Assembly: GCF_900119185.1 (NCBI RefSeq)
Contig: NZ_FPJE01000015.1
Span: 1-64,000, forward strand
DNA: 64,000 bases
Origin: Sinomicrobium oceani
GTDB lineage: Bacteria > Bacteroidota > Bacteroidia > Flavobacteriales > Flavobacteriaceae
Reading direction: 5' to 3'
The notes below the pieces were generated by a model. The model searched no databases and was not told where the DNA came from. It saw only the letters and a list, made by a program, of their open reading frames with translations. Every line of letters begins with the position of its first letter. Positions within the stretch are counted from its first letter, which is position 1. Positions 15,938 to 26,500 of this stretch are shown in pieces. Both the position numbers and the translations under genes were made by a program.

Positions 15938-18877
15938 ATGAAAACATTTTATATTTCCATCCTGCTGTTGTTTTTGCTTGGGCTTCCCCTGGGGGCGTAT
16001 GCACAAACAACAGTTCACGGTACGGTGACCGACCATTCGGGTCCTTTGCCGGGGGTCAACGTGGTTATTAAGGGTACCACCACGGGAACCACAACAGACT
16101 TCGACGGTAATTACAGCATCGAAGCCGCTTCCGGTGATATACTTGTCTTTTCTTATATCGGTTACCGTACTTCGGAGAAAACGGTTTCGGGTAATACTCT
16201 GGATATCATCCTGGAAGAGGACACGCAACAACTCGACGAGGTGGTACTGATAGGGTACGGACAGGTAAAGAAAAAGGACGCTACCGGATCGGTAACTACG
16301 GTAAAGAGCGATGACTTCAATAACGGTATGGTGGTTTCACCCGATCAGCTTATCGCCGGAAAGACCGCAGGGGTACAGATCACTTCCAGCGGTGGAGAAC
16401 CCGGAGCAGGGGCCAATATACGGATCCGTGGAGGAGCTTCGTTGAATGCGAGTAACGATCCTCTTATCGTTATCGATGGTGTTCCGGTAGACAAGGAAGG
16501 GATCGCAGGAGTGAGCAACCCGCTGAATATCGTAAACCCCAATGACATTGAAAGTTTCACAGTGCTCAAGGATGCTTCGGCAGCTGCCATTTACGGCTCT
16601 CGGGCCTCCAACGGGGTAATTATCATTACCACCAAAAAGGGAAGTAGCGGTGAAGTACAGTTCAATTATAACGCCAAGACATCGGTGAGTACGGTAACCC
16701 GTACAGTCGACGCGTTCTCGGCAGATTCCTTCCGCAATCTCGTACAAAACTACGGCTCTGATGCACAGCAAGCCTTACTGGGAAATTACCATACCAACTG
16801 GCAGGACATCATCTTCAGAGATGCCATAAGTTTCGACCAGAATTTCAGTGCCAAGGGGCAACTCTTCGGCAACACCCCTTTCCGGGCCTCCGTAGGATAT
16901 ACGGAACAGGACGGGATCTTAAAAACATCTTCCCTGGAACGCTGGACCGGATCTTTCGGTATCACTCCCAGGTTTTTCGACAATCACCTGAAAGTTGACA
17001 TCAATGTAAAGGGGATTCTGAGCAACAGTCGTTTTGGGGATACCGGGGCCATAGGCAGTGCCATACTGATGAACCCGACCAACCCGGTTTACGACAGCAG
17101 TTTACCTTTTGGCGGATATTATGAAGATTTTACCAACGGCAATGTAGAGACCCTCGCCCCCCGCAATCCGCTGGGACTTCTGAAACAACGAAATAATACA
17201 GGAGATGTAAAACGAAGTGTCGGAAACATCGAGCTGGATTATAAACTTCACTTCCTGCCCGAACTTCGTGCCCATGCCAATTTCGGTTATGACATTTCTA
17301 CCGGAGAGCGCAACGACCGGGTATCGGAAGAAGCTGCAGGATATTACCGCAACGGCACCGGGTACGGACATCTCGAAACCGAATCACAAAATAAGCGGAA
17401 CCTGTTGATGGATCTGTATCTCAACTACTCGAAATCCTATGAAAACAGTTTTATCACCAATCTGGATGTTACTGCAGGTCATTCGTATCAGTCCTTTACG
17501 AATAGCGGTTTTAAGAACAATTATGATTACATCAACGACCAGGTTATCGTAACCCGGTACTACAACCCTGTGGTTATTGCCTCCTTCTTCGGAAGGGCCA
17601 ATGTTTCCATCAAGGATAAATACCTCCTTACTGCAACGCTCAGAAGAGATGGTTCTTCCAGGTTTGATCCGGACGTACGATGGGGTAATTTTCCCTCCGC
17701 AGCATTTGCCTGGAATATGTACAACGAGCCGTGGCTCGAAAATTCAGCTACGCTGAGTAACCTGAAGCTTCGTATGGGCTGGGGTATTACCGGGCAGCAG
17801 GACCTTCCCGGGCGGTATTTTCCTTACCTGTCCGTTTATCTTGCGGGTACACCCCAGGTACAATATCCTTTCGGGGATAACTATTACACTACATACCGGC
17901 CTAACCCATACAGCAACAGCCTGACCTGGGAAGAGACCACGACCTACAATGCCGGGCTGGACTATGGGTTCTTTGACAACCGTATTACCGGTGCGGTCGA
18001 TATCTATTACAGAAAGACCAAAGACCTGCTCAGTGAAGTATCCACACCTGCAGGAAGCAATCTTTCCAATGTCTTTGTGGACAATGTAGGAACCATGGAG
18101 AATAAAGGACTCGAATTCGAGATCAACGCTACGGCCATCGAAACCGATACATTCAGCTGGAATCTCGGAGCCAACTTCACCTGGAACCGCTCCGAAGTCA
18201 CCGGACTGAATGCCGACACCGATTTTATCTCTGTACAAGACCGCAATATTACCGGGGGAACCGGACTTTTCAACCAGGTACATGCCGTAGGAGAAACTCC
18301 GTACAGCTTTTATGTATACGAACAGGTATATGATGCCGACGGAAAACCCGTAGAAAATGTCTTCGTAGACCGTAACGGTGACGGTGTCGTTGATGATAAC
18401 GACCGCTATATCCACAAATCGGCACTACCGGATGTGTATTATGGCTTTACTTCCCAGTTCCGGTATAAAAAATGGGATCTCAACATGGTTTTCCGTGGAC
18501 AGGCCGGCAATTATGTATACAACAATATCGACTCCAATGTAGGAATACGAAACGGTGTATTTACCAGTTCTACGTTCCTGACCAATATCGTGGAAAACTA
18601 TAACGAGACCGGGTTTGTACAAGCTACGGACCAGGTAAGACTTTCGGATTATTACATTCAGAATGCGTCGTTCCTGCGGCTGGACAACATTACCCTGGGC
18701 TATAATGCAGGCCGGTTTTTGGGGAACAGTTTCTCTGCCAGGATATACGGCTCCGTACAGAACGTATTTACCGTAACCGGATATGACGGGCTGGACCCGG
18801 AAGTACAAAACGGGAACGATTATAATATCTATCCCCGTCCGAGAACATTCCTCCTGGGACTCAGTGTGGATTTTTAA
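15938..18877 (+). CDS. susC: SusC/RagA-type TonB-linked outer-membrane transporter (first copy)
   Basis: This 979-residue protein has a signal peptide ending AYAQ (residue 23). A carboxypeptidase-regulatory-like domain follows (about 25-97, GTVTDHSGPLPGVNVVIKG). Next come a TonB-box/plug start DEVVLIGYGQVKKKDATGSV and a plug to about 235 (IRIRGGASLNASNDPLIVIDGVP, VLKDASAAAIYGSRASNGV). A 22-strand type barrel ends in LLGLSVDF with C-terminal Phe. SusC imports oligosaccharides through the outer membrane with SusD as lid, driven by TonB. It is the first gene of susC-susD-susE-amylase, 21 bp before susD. The gene set points to maltodextrins as substrate. Confidence 0.96.
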   Translation: MKTFYISILLLFLLGLPLGAYAQTTVHGTVTDHSGPLPGVNVVIKGTTTGTTTDFDGNYSIEAASGDILVFSYIGYRTSEKTVSGNTLDIILEEDTQQLDEVVLIGYGQVKKKDATGSVTTVKSDDFNNGMVVSPDQLIAGKTAGVQITSSGGEPGAGANIRIRGGASLNASNDPLIVIDGVPVDKEGIAGVSNPLNIVNPNDIESFTVLKDASAAAIYGSRASNGVIIITTKKGSSGEVQFNYNAKTSVSTVTRTVDAFSADSFRNLVQNYGSDAQQALLGNYHTNWQDIIFRDAISFDQNFSAKGQLFGNTPFRASVGYTEQDGILKTSSLERWTGSFGITPRFFDNHLKVDINVKGILSNSRFGDTGAIGSAILMNPTNPVYDSSLPFGGYYEDFTNGNVETLAPRNPLGLLKQRNNTGDVKRSVGNIELDYKLHFLPELRAHANFGYDISTGERNDRVSEEAAGYYRNGTGYGHLETESQNKRNLLMDLYLNYSKSYENSFITNLDVTAGHSYQSFTNSGFKNNYDYINDQVIVTRYYNPVVIASFFGRANVSIKDKYLLTATLRRDGSSRFDPDVRWGNFPSAAFAWNMYNEPWLENSATLSNLKLRMGWGITGQQDLPGRYFPYLSVYLAGTPQVQYPFGDNYYTTYRPNPYSNSLTWEETTTYNAGLDYGFFDNRITGAVDIYYRKTKDLLSEVSTPAGSNLSNVFVDNVGTMENKGLEFEINATAIETDTFSWNLGANFTWNRSEVTGLNADTDFISVQDRNITGGTGLFNQVHAVGETPYSFYVYEQVYDADGKPVENVFVDRNGDGVVDDNDRYIHKSALPDVYYGFTSQFRYKKWDLNMVFRGQAGNYVYNNIDSNVGIRNGVFTSSTFLTNIVENYNETGFVQATDQVRLSDYYIQNASFLRLDNITLGYNAGRFLGNSFSARIYGSVQNVFTVTGYDGLDPEVQNGNDYNIYPRPRTFLLGLSVDF

Positions 18878-18898
18878 ACAAACATCAAGACATTCGAC

Positions 18899-20473
18899 AT
18901 GAAAAAGATAATGTTCAACTACATATATACAGGGATAGCAGGACTAATGGTAGTCTTCGCCACCTCCTGTACAGGTGATCTCGATACCGATCCGAGGGTC
19001 GAGCAGACCATAGACAATATTCTGGACGAAGATCCGGATGCCTATAAAGGGATGTTGGCCAAAATATACAGTGCCTTCATCCTTACCGGGCAGGAAACTT
19101 CCGGACAAACGGATGTTGTTGCTCCCGATGCCGGGGCTTCCTCCTACATCCGGAACTACTGGAATTTTCAGGAACTCACTACCGATGAAGCCCTGAACCG
19201 ATGGGGAGACGGCGGACTCGATGCCCTGAACCGGCTCAACTGGACAGCGGGAAACAACTTTGTACGTATCCTCTACGACCGCATTTATCTGGAGGTTGCT
19301 ATGGCCAACAATTTCCTGAGAGAAACCCAGGGTATCGAAGACGAGGAAATACAGGATTTCAGAAATGAAGCGCGGTTTCTTCGTGCCCTGGCCTACTGGC
19401 ATGCCATAGACATGTTCGGGAATGTACCGTTTGTCACCGAAAATGATCCTGTGGGCAACTTCGAACCCCCGCGATATACCCGTGAAGCGCTTTTCAATTA
19501 TGTAGAAAACGAACTCCTGGAAATCATCCCGCTGATGAAAGATCCCGGAACCAACGAATATGCCAGGGCCGACAGGGTCGCAGCATGGATGCTAATTTCC
19601 AAATTATACCTGAATGCCGAGGTGTACATCGGGGAGCCGAGATACAGTGAAGCACTCACCTATCTGGACAACATCGTAAGGGAGAGCGGATACAGTCTGG
19701 AACCGGATTACCAGAACCTCTTTCTGGCCGATAATGACAATTCCCGGGAAATTATCCTGCCTCTGGCCTCCGACGGATTGCGGAGCCAGTCTTACGGAGG
19801 AACCACGTATATCATTCACGCCGGGATCAGTAATTCTACGATGAATCCATCCGACTTCGGTGTTAACGGAGGCTGGGAAGGCAACCGTACCACTTCGGCT
19901 TTCGTGGACCTCTTCGGTAACCTTGAGACCAACGGAGACCGGCGTGCCCTGTTCCATACCGAAGGACATATTAAGGAAAATACAGATTACACGGCTTTCA
20001 ATAACGGTTATGCCATCGCCAAATTTAAGAACATCACCGCTTCGGGCGACATGGGATCCGATACCAGCGGAGAATTCGTAGACACGGACTTTCCCCTGTT
20101 CCGCCTTGCCGATGCCTACCTTATGTATGCCGAAGCCGTAGTAAGAGGAGGAACCGGAGGAGACCTGTCTACAGCCCTGGATCTCGTCAATCAGCTCAGG
20201 GAGCGGGCCTATGGGGACACCTCCGGAAATATCGGTTCGGCAGCACTTACCCTCGATTTTATTCTGGATGAGAGAGGAAGGGAACTGTACTGGGAAGGTC
20301 ACCGAAGAACCGATCTCATCCGCTTCGGGAAATTTACGGGTAACACCTATCTATGGCCCTGGAAAGGAGCTACCCTCGGAGGATCTGCCGTAGAATCGTT
20401 CCGTACCCTACTGCCTATTCCGCTGACCGACCTCGGCGTTAATTCAAACCTGGTTCAAAACCCCGGATATTAA
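18899..20473 (+). CDS. susD: SusD/RagB-type starch-binding lipoprotein (first copy)
   Basis: This 524-residue lipoprotein has its lipobox ending at C24 (FATSC) followed by TGDLDTD, an acidic surface-export signal. It shows the tetratricopeptide-like core of SusD (ARFLRALAYWHAIDMFGNVPF, then FRLADAYLMYAEAVVRGG and LDERGRELYWEGHRRTDLIRFGKF near the C-terminus), all family hallmarks. It caps the SusC barrel and captures glycan at the cell surface. It lies 21 bp after susC and is clearly co-transcribed. An 87-bp gap with a small imperfect hairpin (20495-20515) separates it from susE. Confidence 0.96.
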   Translation: MKKIMFNYIYTGIAGLMVVFATSCTGDLDTDPRVEQTIDNILDEDPDAYKGMLAKIYSAFILTGQETSGQTDVVAPDAGASSYIRNYWNFQELTTDEALNRWGDGGLDALNRLNWTAGNNFVRILYDRIYLEVAMANNFLRETQGIEDEEIQDFRNEARFLRALAYWHAIDMFGNVPFVTENDPVGNFEPPRYTREALFNYVENELLEIIPLMKDPGTNEYARADRVAAWMLISKLYLNAEVYIGEPRYSEALTYLDNIVRESGYSLEPDYQNLFLADNDNSREIILPLASDGLRSQSYGGTTYIIHAGISNSTMNPSDFGVNGGWEGNRTTSAFVDLFGNLETNGDRRALFHTEGHIKENTDYTAFNNGYAIAKFKNITASGDMGSDTSGEFVDTDFPLFRLADAYLMYAEAVVRGGTGGDLSTALDLVNQLRERAYGDTSGNIGSAALTLDFILDERGRELYWEGHRRTDLIRFGKFTGNTYLWPWKGATLGGSAVESFRTLLPIPLTDLGVNSNLVQNPGY

Positions 20474-20494
20474 CGGCAGGCTTAAACCAAAAGA

Positions 20495-20515
20495 GATACG
20501 CCATATTTGGCTATC
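20495..20515 (+). other. small imperfect hairpin between susD and susE
   Basis: GATACGCCA and TGGCTATC pair over 8 bp with one bulged C and a 4-nt loop. It could tune the relative levels of the susCD and susE-amylase parts of the mRNA, but no T run follows and it may be chance. Confidence 0.3.
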
Positions 20516-20560
20516 CCTTACATACATAACAACATATGCTAACCTTACAAGAATAAAACA

Positions 20561-21628
20561 ATGAAAACACCGAATATTCTGGCTACGCTGATCCTGTCAG
20601 CAGGGCTTTTCTGGGCGTGTTCCGATGACGATCACCCCACATTGATTGCTGCCGATGAACCTGCTATAACCGCACCGGCCTCCGGGAGCAGTTATATCCT
20701 ATCGGAAGATAATGCTACCGAACAAGCCGATCGCTTTGTCTGGAACAGGGCAAACTTCAGTATTCAGACGCAGATCAATTACAATCTACAGGCCGATATC
20801 CCAGGTAACGACTTCCAGAATGCGGCGACACTCGGAAGCACGACGGCCACGCAAATCAATGTCAGCGTAGAGCACCTTAACAATACTGCTATCGCATTAG
20901 GACTGCCATCCGGAGAAGCCTCGGAAATGGAAGTCCGGGTTGTTGCTTCGGTCAGCGATGAAGTAGAAGCCCTGGTTTCCGAAAGTATACTTATAAGTGT
21001 TACCCCCTATGGCTCCGGAAACACCGGTACTTCGTACCTCTGGGTTCCGGGCGGTTTCCAGGCTGCCGGAAATTACGGCCAGGACTGGACCCCTTCCGAA
21101 GCTCCTCAATTGCGATCACTATCTTCCGACCCCGAAGTGTTTGAAGGATATATCTATTTTGCCGCAGAGGCAGAGTTTAAGTTCACCGCAGCTCCAGAAT
21201 GGGGTAATGGCGAATACGGTGACGGTGGTTCCGGTACGCTGTTACGCGATGAAGGCCCTAATCTCAAAACTCCCGCCGGGTATTACCGTATGCAGGTGAA
21301 TACAGAAAAACTCACCTACACCCTTCTCGACACCGACTGGGGGATTATCGGAGATGCCATTCCCGGCACCGGGTGGGACAGCGATGTGGATTTGACCTAT
21401 GATCCTGCTGAAAAAACCTGGAAAACCACTCTTGAACTACAGGCAGGCGAACTCAAATTCCGTGCTAATGACGCCTGGGATCTGAACTACGGAGATGATG
21501 ACACCGACGGGACCCTCGAAGAAGGAGGCAGCAATATCAACGTCGAAGCCGGTGGTACGTACACCGTGGCGCTTGACCTGAGTCAACCCGGAGTATATTC
21601 CTATACCCTAACGGCCGTAACAGAGTAA
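20561..21628 (+). CDS. susE: SusE/SusF-type starch-binding outer-membrane lipoprotein
   Basis: This is a 355-residue lipoprotein; its signal ends at C20 (LFWAC), followed by SDDD, a typical surface-export tract. An N-terminal Ig-like SusE domain (about 25-150, ITAPASGSSYILSEDNA) precedes two tandem carbohydrate-binding modules of SusE/F type. The first starts at YLWVPGGFQAAGNY and the second at DWGIIGDAIPGTGWDSDVDL. Each has aromatic and acidic positions such as WKTTLELQAGELKFRAND. SusE holds starch at the cell surface but does not cut it. Position between susD and a surface amylase copies the Bacteroides sus order. It ends about 100 bp before the amylase start. Confidence 0.92.
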   Translation: MKTPNILATLILSAGLFWACSDDDHPTLIAADEPAITAPASGSSYILSEDNATEQADRFVWNRANFSIQTQINYNLQADIPGNDFQNAATLGSTTATQINVSVEHLNNTAIALGLPSGEASEMEVRVVASVSDEVEALVSESILISVTPYGSGNTGTSYLWVPGGFQAAGNYGQDWTPSEAPQLRSLSSDPEVFEGYIYFAAEAEFKFTAAPEWGNGEYGDGGSGTLLRDEGPNLKTPAGYYRMQVNTEKLTYTLLDTDWGIIGDAIPGTGWDSDVDLTYDPAEKTWKTTLELQAGELKFRANDAWDLNYGDDDTDGTLEEGGSNINVEAGGTYTVALDLSQPGVYSYTLTAVTE

Positions 21629-21730
21629 ACGATATCAAAAATAGTTGCAGGAAACGGAATGCATGATAGCCCCTATGCATTTCGTCCCCTGTACTTTACT
21701 CCGGTCAGAAACACCACTAAAACCAAAACC

Positions 21731-23167
21731 ATGAAAACATCACAGCAAATCTCTACAAACCGTATCGTTTATGCTCTTGCATGGGTACTCCTGTTATGGG
21801 CGTGCAACAGTGATGAGCAGCACTATACCACAGATGCTCCCGAACCACTTCCGGTAAAATCCGATCTCAGTCGTTTCGACAACGGCGAACGGGTAATGAT
21901 GCAGGCCTTTTACTGGGATGTCGAACCCCGGTTCGAATGGTGGACCACACTCACCGGAAAAATAGAAGACTGGGCAGCTTCGGGAATCGATCGTATCTGG
22001 CTTCCGGTGGCTACCAAGGGCCAGTCGGGTGAATATTCTATGGGATATGACCCTTCGGATTATTTCGATTTCGGGGAATTCGATCAGCACGGAACTGTCC
22101 CCACCCGATTCGGCACCAGGGCCCAACTGGAAACGCTGATCCGCGAAGCCCATCAGAACGGTCTGGAAGTCATTGCAGACATCGTACTCAATCACAATTC
22201 GGGAGGCGGGGAAGAATTCAATCCGTATCGCAATAAAAACACCTATACGCATTTTGATACCACACACGGTAATGCCTCCGGGAAATTCGACCGCTCCTAT
22301 AAAGACTTCCACCCTAACAGCTTGCACGATCATGATGAAGAAGCACTTTTCTTCGAAGAACAGGATCTCTGCCATCATCAACCCAGGGTACAGGAATGGC
22401 TGTGGAAAGGCGAAAATTCCATTGCTCATTATTACAAAGACCATATGAAATTTGACGGTTGGCGTTTTGATTATGTAAAAGGGTTCGGCCCTTGGGTAGT
22501 AAAGGCATGGAATGATGAAGTCGGAGGTTTTTCCGTAGGCGAGTATTGGGACGGCAATGCGCCTGACCTTGCCCAATGGGTAGAAGATTCCGGCTCCCGG
22601 GCATTCGACTTTGCCTGTTTTTACAAACTGGACGAAGCCCTGGATCGCCAAAAAGACCTGAGGGTGCTCTCCGGAGACATGCTCCGGAAAATATATCCGG
22701 ACAAGGCGGTAACTTTCGTGTCTAACCACGATACCGAAAAAGATGAAAACCCGGAAAACAATATCAGTGTAACCAATAAAATGCTGGCTTATGCGTATAT
22801 ACTGACCCATGACGGTTACCCTACCATTTTTTACAGCGACTTCGAAAATACAAATTACAGAACAGGGCTCAGGGCCCTTATCCGTATTCACAACAGTATC
22901 GCTTCCGGCGATATTGAAATTCTGTATCAAGGCGAAAAAGAATACATTATGAAACGCCACGGTTCGGAAGACAACCCCGGACTTATCCTCTACATGAATA
23001 TCGGAACTTCCAACCGGCAACACACCGTATCCTCCAACTGGAAAAATACAAAGCTTGTCGATTATGCCGGGCGCACCAATGCCTGGCTAATTACAGATGA
23101 CCAGGGACAGGTAACTATAGAAGCTCCCGCACATAACTTTGCCGTGTGGTCCGTATCGGAAGAATAA
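21731..23167 (+). CDS. surface GH13 alpha-amylase lipoprotein (SusG role)
   Basis: This is a 478-residue lipoprotein. The frame is open further upstream (from 21659), but the ATG at 21731 gives a proper leader with lipobox LLLWAC (C25) followed by NSDEQ, so it was chosen. The barrel is of the compact plant/bacterial amylase type starting VMMQAFYWDVE. Catalytic regions are intact: DIVLNHN, GWRFD (D247), SVGEYW (E271) and VSNHDTE (D334). It probably cuts starch at the cell surface and feeds SusCD, taking the role of SusG although its sequence type differs from the other two GH13 enzymes here. It is the last gene of the first sus operon, followed by a hairpin at 23210-23244. Confidence 0.94.
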   Translation: MKTSQQISTNRIVYALAWVLLLWACNSDEQHYTTDAPEPLPVKSDLSRFDNGERVMMQAFYWDVEPRFEWWTTLTGKIEDWAASGIDRIWLPVATKGQSGEYSMGYDPSDYFDFGEFDQHGTVPTRFGTRAQLETLIREAHQNGLEVIADIVLNHNSGGGEEFNPYRNKNTYTHFDTTHGNASGKFDRSYKDFHPNSLHDHDEEALFFEEQDLCHHQPRVQEWLWKGENSIAHYYKDHMKFDGWRFDYVKGFGPWVVKAWNDEVGGFSVGEYWDGNAPDLAQWVEDSGSRAFDFACFYKLDEALDRQKDLRVLSGDMLRKIYPDKAVTFVSNHDTEKDENPENNISVTNKMLAYAYILTHDGYPTIFYSDFENTNYRTGLRALIRIHNSIASGDIEILYQGEKEYIMKRHGSEDNPGLILYMNIGTSNRQHTVSSNWKNTKLVDYAGRTNAWLITDDQGQVTIEAPAHNFAVWSVSEE

Positions 23168-23209
23168 TTTTACGGTAAAAACAACGTCCATTCGGAAAGA
23201 CCAGGTTAT

Positions 23210-23244
23210 TTATCCCGGGCTTATCTGTTTATCTCCCGGGATAA
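23210..23244 (+). terminator. hairpin after the surface amylase gene
   Basis: TTATCCCGGG (23210-23219) pairs with CCCGGGATAA (23235-23244), a 10-bp perfect stem with a 15-nt loop, 43 bp after the amylase stop. No long T run follows. The remaining region to 23480 shows no gene. Confidence 0.5.
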
Positions 23245-23483
23245 TACTCCTGTTCTGCAATACACACACCAACATCGCGGAACAAACTGGGGGATAAAGT
23301 CCTCATTGTAATCCTTTTCAGGTTAAAAAGTACTGTTGCCGACTCCTGATATACAGTGCTGTAATTTTCGTGAAAAATGAATAAATTTTACCATTTTTTT
23401 GTTTTACCTCTTATTCTTCACTAATAAATCAAAATAAAAAATCAATTATTGGCAATATGTTAAAATAATCAAAGTTATCAACA

Positions 23484-23499
23484 CTACAACGTTTTCGTA
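23484..23499. promoter_or_regulatory. LacI-type operator, site 3 (second susC)
   Basis: ACTACAACGTTTTCGT. Its left half equals the half-site of the perfect palindrome at 13202, and the whole site matches the inverted site 2 at 15 of 16 positions. It lies about 43 bp (centre) before a TAAATTTA -7-like box. Confidence 0.72.
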
Positions 23500-23533
23500 T
23501 CAGCAAGACATGGCTGCATTAAAAAATTCACAT

Positions 23534-23541
23534 AAATTTAA
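23534..23541 (+). promoter_or_regulatory. -7-like box of the second susC operon
   Basis: TAAATTTA is a 7-of-8 match to TAnnTTTG, 48 bp before the second susC start and at the same distance from an operator-like site as in the first susC promoter. A clear -33 TTTG is lacking. Confidence 0.4.
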
Positions 23542-23588
23542 CTCTACATTGATTTTTACATGGCAAAAACACATCAAAACTACTATTT

Positions 23589-26500
23589 ATGAAAATTAAC
23601 TTTATTAAAAATCTTGCCTTGATTTTTACCATATTCATATATGGCAGTATTCAGGCACAAAGTACGGTATCCGGTACGGTTTCGGACGCCATGGGTCCCC
23701 TACCCGGCGCCAATATTCTGGTAAAAGGCACAACCAATGGAACACAGACCGATTTCGATGGTAACTACTCGATAGATAACGTAGGCGAAGATGCTGTTCT
23801 CGTTATCAGTTACGTTGGGTATAAGAGCCAGGAACTCACTGTCAACGGCAGATCTACTATCAATGTTACACTTGCAGAAGATGCCCAGGCCCTGGATGAG
23901 GTTGTGATCATCGGTTATGGCGAAACCACCAGGAGAGATGCCACGGGATCTGTGGTTTCGGTTAAGGCAGAGGACTTTAACAAGGGAGTTATCGCCGCTC
24001 CGGAAGAGCTGATACAGGGAAAAAGCGCAGGGGTACAGATCACATCGTCAAGTGGTGAGCCCGGAGCCGGGATCAACATACGAATACGGGGGACATCTTC
24101 CGTACGGAGTAATAACAACCCGTTGTTTGTTGTGGATGGAATTCCGCTTTCCGGGGATAACACTGCATCAGGAGGAGCAGATATAGGACGCGGTTCTTCG
24201 GCATCCAAGAACCCGCTGAATTTTATCAACCCCAACGACATTGCCAGTATTGACGTCCTCAAGGATGCTTCCGCCACGGCAATATACGGTTCCCGGGGTG
24301 CTAACGGGGTTGTCATCATAACCACCAAAAGCGGAAAAGGGAAACAGGGAAGCCTGGAGTACTCCACAACGGCCAGTGTATCCAAAGCAGCCAACACTTA
24401 CGACCTCTTAAACCGGGATCAGTTTCTTCAGGGCATCGAAAAATACGGAGGAAATGTAAGCGAACAGGATGAAGGGTCCGATACGGACTGGCAGGATCAG
24501 ATATTACGTACTTCTTTTTCACAAACCCATAACCTGTCCTATTCCAATGGTTATGAAACGGGAGACTACAGGCTGTCCCTGAGTTATTCCGACCAGGAGG
24601 GGATCGTTAAAAACTCATCGATGGAACGACTGAACGGCCGATTAAACTTAAATCAGCGCCTGTTCAACGACAAGCTCAAACTCGGGGCACAGATCACTTT
24701 TTCCCGGGTCAATGACGAAGCGCCTTTAATTACCGACAATGCCGGGCACGAAGGCGATTTGCTGGGCGCTACATATGCAGCAAACCCTACCTGGCCTGCC
24801 GACCCCCAGTTTCAGTTCTCCACTTCCAATCTCAACCCACTCTCCATGCTGGAGTACTACCGGGACAACACGCATACCAACAGGAGCCTTATCAACCTGT
24901 CGGCATCTTATGACTTTACCGATGAGTTTAATATCAAGGTAAATACAGGTTTTGACAACTCCTCTTCCAACAGGGAAGGTGCACTTTCACCTTTACTTTT
25001 TATGGGAGGGGTTTTTGAAAACGGAAGGGCTTTTATTGCCGAACAGGACAACAGCAGTCAGCTTCTCGAAGTATTATTTAACTACCGCAAAGAATTTGAA
25101 AACTCCAAGCTTTCCGCCATGCTCGGATATTCATACCAGCAGTTCAAGAACGAAGGGCGTAACTATCAGGGGTGGGGATTTCCGGATAATGACATGGGTG
25201 GTATGATCCATGATCTCAAAACCACAGACCGAAGTATCCGGAATTCCATCACAGGTTCCTATCAGCAATACGGGTATGGAACAACCGAGGCTTTTGTCAA
25301 CCGCTTATTTCCGGAAGATATTACCGAAGAAATTTCGGTTTCCGATGTTCCCATCAGGGCTGCTATTTCCGACTGGTTTAAATATACAGACGAATTACAA
25401 TCGTTCTTCGGAAGACTTAACTACACCTTAAAAGATCGTTACCTCTTTACCGCGACGCTCCGGGCTGACGGTTCTTCACGTTTCGGAGGAAACAACAAAT
25501 ACGGCTATTTTCCTTCCGGAGCTTTTGCATGGATACTTTCCGATGAAGAATTCATTCCTGATGTTTTTTACAACCTGAAACTACGACTTGGATACGGTGT
25601 TACCGGTAATCAGGAAATCCCGCACAACCGCTATCAGACCAGGCAACGGTATGCAGGTCTCGGCATTAATGCCAACAGCGGGGAAGTACAACGGGTAGGA
25701 CTGGACAACGTCGCATTTGCCAACCCCGATCTCAAATGGGAACAGACCCAGCAGTTTAACGTTGGGCTCGATTTTGGTTTCCTCGACAATCGCTTGAGCG
25801 GATCTGTGGACCTCTATCGCAAAAACACCACCGATCTCCTCATGCAGATCATGTCTGCACAGCCGGCTCCTCAGGAATTTGTGTACCGGAACCTCGATGC
25901 TGATGTCATTAATCAGGGCTTTGAGATCACACTGAACTACGGAGTTATCGAAACCGAGGACTTTACCTGGGATCTCGGCACCAATTTGTCATACAATGAT
26001 AATGAGGTCAAAAATTTTGACGGTACTGTGGATACCGGAGGGATCAACGGACAGGGACTCACCGGGGCATTTGCGCAGCGCATCCAGGACGGGCAACCGC
26101 TGTTCTCTTACTTCCTCAGGGAATTTGCCGGTTACGACGAAAACGGGCTAACCGTTTATAACGGAGGAGACCGGCAGCAGTTTGTAGGTAAGAGTGCCCT
26201 ACCCAAATACAATCTGGGAATATCGACCAGTTTCACCTATAAAAACTGGGACCTCTCCGCTTTCCTTGCCGGACAGTTCGGACATTACATTTATAACAAT
26301 ACGCGTAATGCATTCTTCACCGCCGGCGCTATCGGCAACGGAAGAAATGTTACCCGTGACATATTGAGCCGCCAGGAATCTAACCTTAATGCTGCCGATG
26401 TATCGACCAGGTTCCTGGAAAAAGGAGATTTTCTACGGCTTCAGAACATTACATTAGGACACAATTTTAAATTTGCGGACAATTCCAAGGTGTTCAAGTC

